DNA from: Apostichopus japonicus
Taxonomy: Eukaryota; Echinodermata; Holothuroidea; Aspidochirotida; Stichopodidae
Assembly (NCBI RefSeq): GCF_037975245.1
Contig: NC_092576.1
Coordinates: 14,522,111 to 14,586,110 of the forward strand
Reading direction: 5' to 3'
DNA: 64,000 bases
Part shown: positions 62,001 to 64,000 of the stretch, in pieces
How positions within the stretch are numbered: the stretch's first letter is position 1
Layout of the letters: each line of letters starts with the position of its first letter
Made by a program: the position numbers and the translations under genes
Notes under the pieces: model-generated
Told to the model about the DNA's origin: nothing
What the model saw: the letters and a program-made list of their open reading frames with translations, nothing else
Database searches by the model: none

Positions 62001-62577
62001 CATAGATCAACTGCACCTGTCGCCAATGGTTGTAACTGGGAATCACCAACGAAGTATGAAAGTGTTATGAATATCACAAGACGCATTATGTATATATGAA
62101 GTCAGAAAGATATAGTTCTTGCGTATCAGACTTGATACACGAAACGAAGCTTGAACTTTGTTACAAAATGGCGCTTCGAAAAGTTATATATTCAAGACAA
62201 AAAGTTGAAATTGACATGAAAATATCAAACAAATTCGAGAATTTCTTGAGAGCGTTTAGGTAAAAGTGCTTTCCTCGAGAATAATATAAAGTAATGTAAA
62301 TGTGTTTGATTATCCCCAGTTTGTTTTTTTGTTTTTGCGAAATAGTGTAAACAGTGTACAAAGTGAACACGTTTCTGATGTTAACTGTTTACAATGAGTT
62401 ACATTGTTGTTCAATGGACTAGTAAGTGTCAATTCAGTATCATTTCTTCTTCTTCTTCCTTAAATCAGCTTATGAATGCTATAAACAAATCAACACCTGC
62501 AACAAATGTTTCCCTTTTCATCACTACAGATATCCTTTTCGCTCTAACCCGGACACGAGCATTGTAGTTATTTGACC
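56079..62577. other. Intergenic region; no gene recognised
   Basis: 6.5 kb with only short GA repeats (59436-59452) and A/T-rich sequence. The last few hundred bases should include the 5' UTR and promoter of the LRR receptor, but no decisive signal is visible. Confidence 0.45.
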
Positions 62578-64000
62578 ATGAAAGGGTATTGCATTTACAT
62601 CCTAGTCTTGGCGACGTTTACAAATTGCCTAGAACCTTGCCCAAAGGAATGCTATTGTCCTGGATGGCGTATCTTTCAGTGTGATGGAATTCTCATGAAC
62701 ATTACCAAATTTCCTGTGTTAGAACATTTGGATGTGGGTAACCTTATCATTACCAACACCAATATTTCAAGTTTAACGAGTGGAAAGGTCATTCTGCCTT
62801 TTTTCCCAAACATTTTATCCGTTTCTATGAAATTCTGCAACATTAGATCAATCAATAATTTAATGTTCAACACCACGCGAGAGGTTAAACGTTTGAACAT
62901 AGCTTACAACTATCTCACATCGGTGCCTGTTCAAAGTTTTCAAGTTCTTACGCAATTGACTAACCTTGACCTAAGTGGAAACATGATAACTCAAGTGGAG
63001 GCCTTCTCGTTTTCGTGCTGTGATAAACTGATTGTTATTCTACTACGCGAAAATTTGATAATGAATGCACGCTATGAAGCTACTGACGGACTGGTTCAAC
63101 TTCAGACGTTCAATATGAGGAACAACGTATTCGAAAGTTTTCCATTTCCGACAGAAAACGAGAATACGTTCTTTGTAAAAGGTCTATATTTAGCATCAAA
63201 TAACGTTTTGAAATTAAACGTTGCGGTTCCCACCAAATTCCCAACTTGTTCGTATCTCGATTTATCAGGTAACTATTTAATTGCATTAGACGACTACGGA
63301 TTGCACGGTTTCCTTCATCTGGAAACCCTGGTAGCTAAAAAAAATAATATTTCTTTGGTTGGAAAATCTCTTTTCGGAGACAAACCACATGGCCTTCAAG
63401 CGTTACTTTTGCAAGAAAATGACATACGTGAGATACCATCGATGCTCTTGACCAGACTACCCAACCTAACGACTCTTTCACTTGCAAAGAACAACATTTC
63501 TAATATCCACAATATTGCTTTTGAGCATAATTCTTACTTGAAGTACATCAATCTAGATGAGAATAATATTCATACGTGTTGGCCATTGGCTTTAATTGGT
63601 TTGGATAGTCTTCAAACCCTGCGTATTTCTTTCAACAAGTTATCTTTCCTACCGATCGATTTTTTCCAGGTTAATCATGACTTTCGACTTTATTTACGTG
63701 GGAACAATTGGGGATGTGACTGCTCAATGAAATTTCTATATGATTGGTTTCAAAAGACAAGGTTTTTCCGTTACCCTGTGGACTGTAACACACCCCTAGA
63801 ATTGAAAGGAAAGAACTTATTGGAGTTAGAATTAAAAGATTTTTGTACCGACGGTGATGTTTCCACGCAATCTATGGCCACTACTACGGTGCTGAATAAT
63901 GATATTACAAGACAGTTTGTGTTGCAGACTAAATCCATTATCATAGTATTGATGGTATTGGTAATGGTAATATTGGTTTTGTTCCTCTTCAAATGGTCTA
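62578..64000 (+). CDS. Leucine-rich-repeat transmembrane receptor, partial (C-terminus beyond the window)
   Basis: Open frame of 474 codons with no intron, running off the right edge. The ATG at 62578 starts a signal peptide (CIYILVLATFTNCLEP). An LRRNT cap follows (CPKECYCPGWRIFQC, residues about 21-35). Then come 10 or more LRR units with LxxLxLxxN cores (LTNLDLSGNMI, CSYLDLSGNYL, LTTLSLAKNNI, LKYINLDENNI, LQTLRISFNKL), an LRRCT cap (NNWGCDCSMKFLYDW to FC, about 376-423) and a membrane helix (IIIVLMVLVMVILVLFLF, about 454-471) followed by KW. This is a type I LRR receptor; with a TIR domain beyond the edge it would be a Toll-like receptor, but that cannot be seen. An intronless LRR ectodomain is common among echinoderm Toll-like receptors (general knowledge). 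The promoter is not identified. Confidence 0.88.
   Translation, partial: MKGYCIYILVLATFTNCLEPCPKECYCPGWRIFQCDGILMNITKFPVLEHLDVGNLIITNTNISSLTSGKVILPFFPNILSVSMKFCNIRSINNLMFNTTREVKRLNIAYNYLTSVPVQSFQVLTQLTNLDLSGNMITQVEAFSFSCCDKLIVILLRENLIMNARYEATDGLVQLQTFNMRNNVFESFPFPTENENTFFVKGLYLASNNVLKLNVAVPTKFPTCSYLDLSGNYLIALDDYGLHGFLHLETLVAKKNNISLVGKSLFGDKPHGLQALLLQENDIREIPSMLLTRLPNLTTLSLAKNNISNIHNIAFEHNSYLKYINLDENNIHTCWPLALIGLDSLQTLRISFNKLSFLPIDFFQVNHDFRLYLRGNNWGCDCSMKFLYDWFQKTRFFRYPVDCNTPLELKGKNLLELELKDFCTDGDVSTQSMATTTVLNNDITRQFVLQTKSIIIVLMVLVMVILVLFLFKWS

Noticed and set aside
62676-62900. Minus-strand ORF of 74 codons
   Set aside because: Antisense shadow of the LRR receptor.

Overview
The window is animal nuclear DNA. 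It is AT-rich, full of microsatellites, tRNA-derived SINEs and non-autonomous DNA transposons, and has intron-rich genes with GT-AG splice sites. The receptor architecture and repeat styles suggest an invertebrate deuterostome, most likely an echinoderm such as a sea cucumber. That assignment is inference, because no diagnostic rRNA or mitochondrial sequence is present.

Bases 1-30900 contain no gene I can support. They hold mobile and simple repeats: a TTAA-flanked inverted-repeat element (222-862), fold-back and satellite blocks (2160-2560, 5960-7140), duplicated segments (4931-5472 with 16905-17420; 8851-9062 with 9901-10115), a probable solo LTR carrying a 34-bp minisatellite (12537-13508), two hAT-like elements with exact 8-bp target duplications (17639-18202 and 19848-21791), a GTACC-rich fold-back block (22195-23408), several tRNA-derived SINEs, and long (AT)n, (ATG)n and (TATC)n/(GTCC)n arrays.

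Bases 30908-56080 carry one large plus-strand gene that I could assemble from 23 coding exons. Every junction keeps frame, and the summed coding length is 3903 nt (1300 aa plus stop). The extracellular part has the domain order of the Tie (angiopoietin receptor) family: signal peptide, Ig, Ig, EGF repeats (five here, three in vertebrate Tie), Ig, three FN3 domains, then one transmembrane helix. The cytoplasmic part is not a kinase. It is a single protein-tyrosine-phosphatase domain that resembles the membrane-distal D2 domain of receptor PTPs: the Cys and Arg of CX5R are kept, but the WPD aspartate, the Q-loop glutamine and the phosphotyrosine-recognition tyrosine are replaced. This Tie-like ectodomain on a lone D2-like, probably pseudo-phosphatase domain is the most interesting object here. 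Its introns hold decayed copies of its own exons (an Ig exon, an EGF exon and the P-loop exon), so exon-level tandem duplication is visible inside the locus.

Bases 56080-62577 are intergenic with nothing recognised. From 62578 to the window end runs a single-exon ORF for a leucine-rich-repeat transmembrane receptor (signal peptide, LRRNT, LRRs, LRRCT, helix). It is cut by the window edge just after the membrane segment, so its cytoplasmic domain is unknown.
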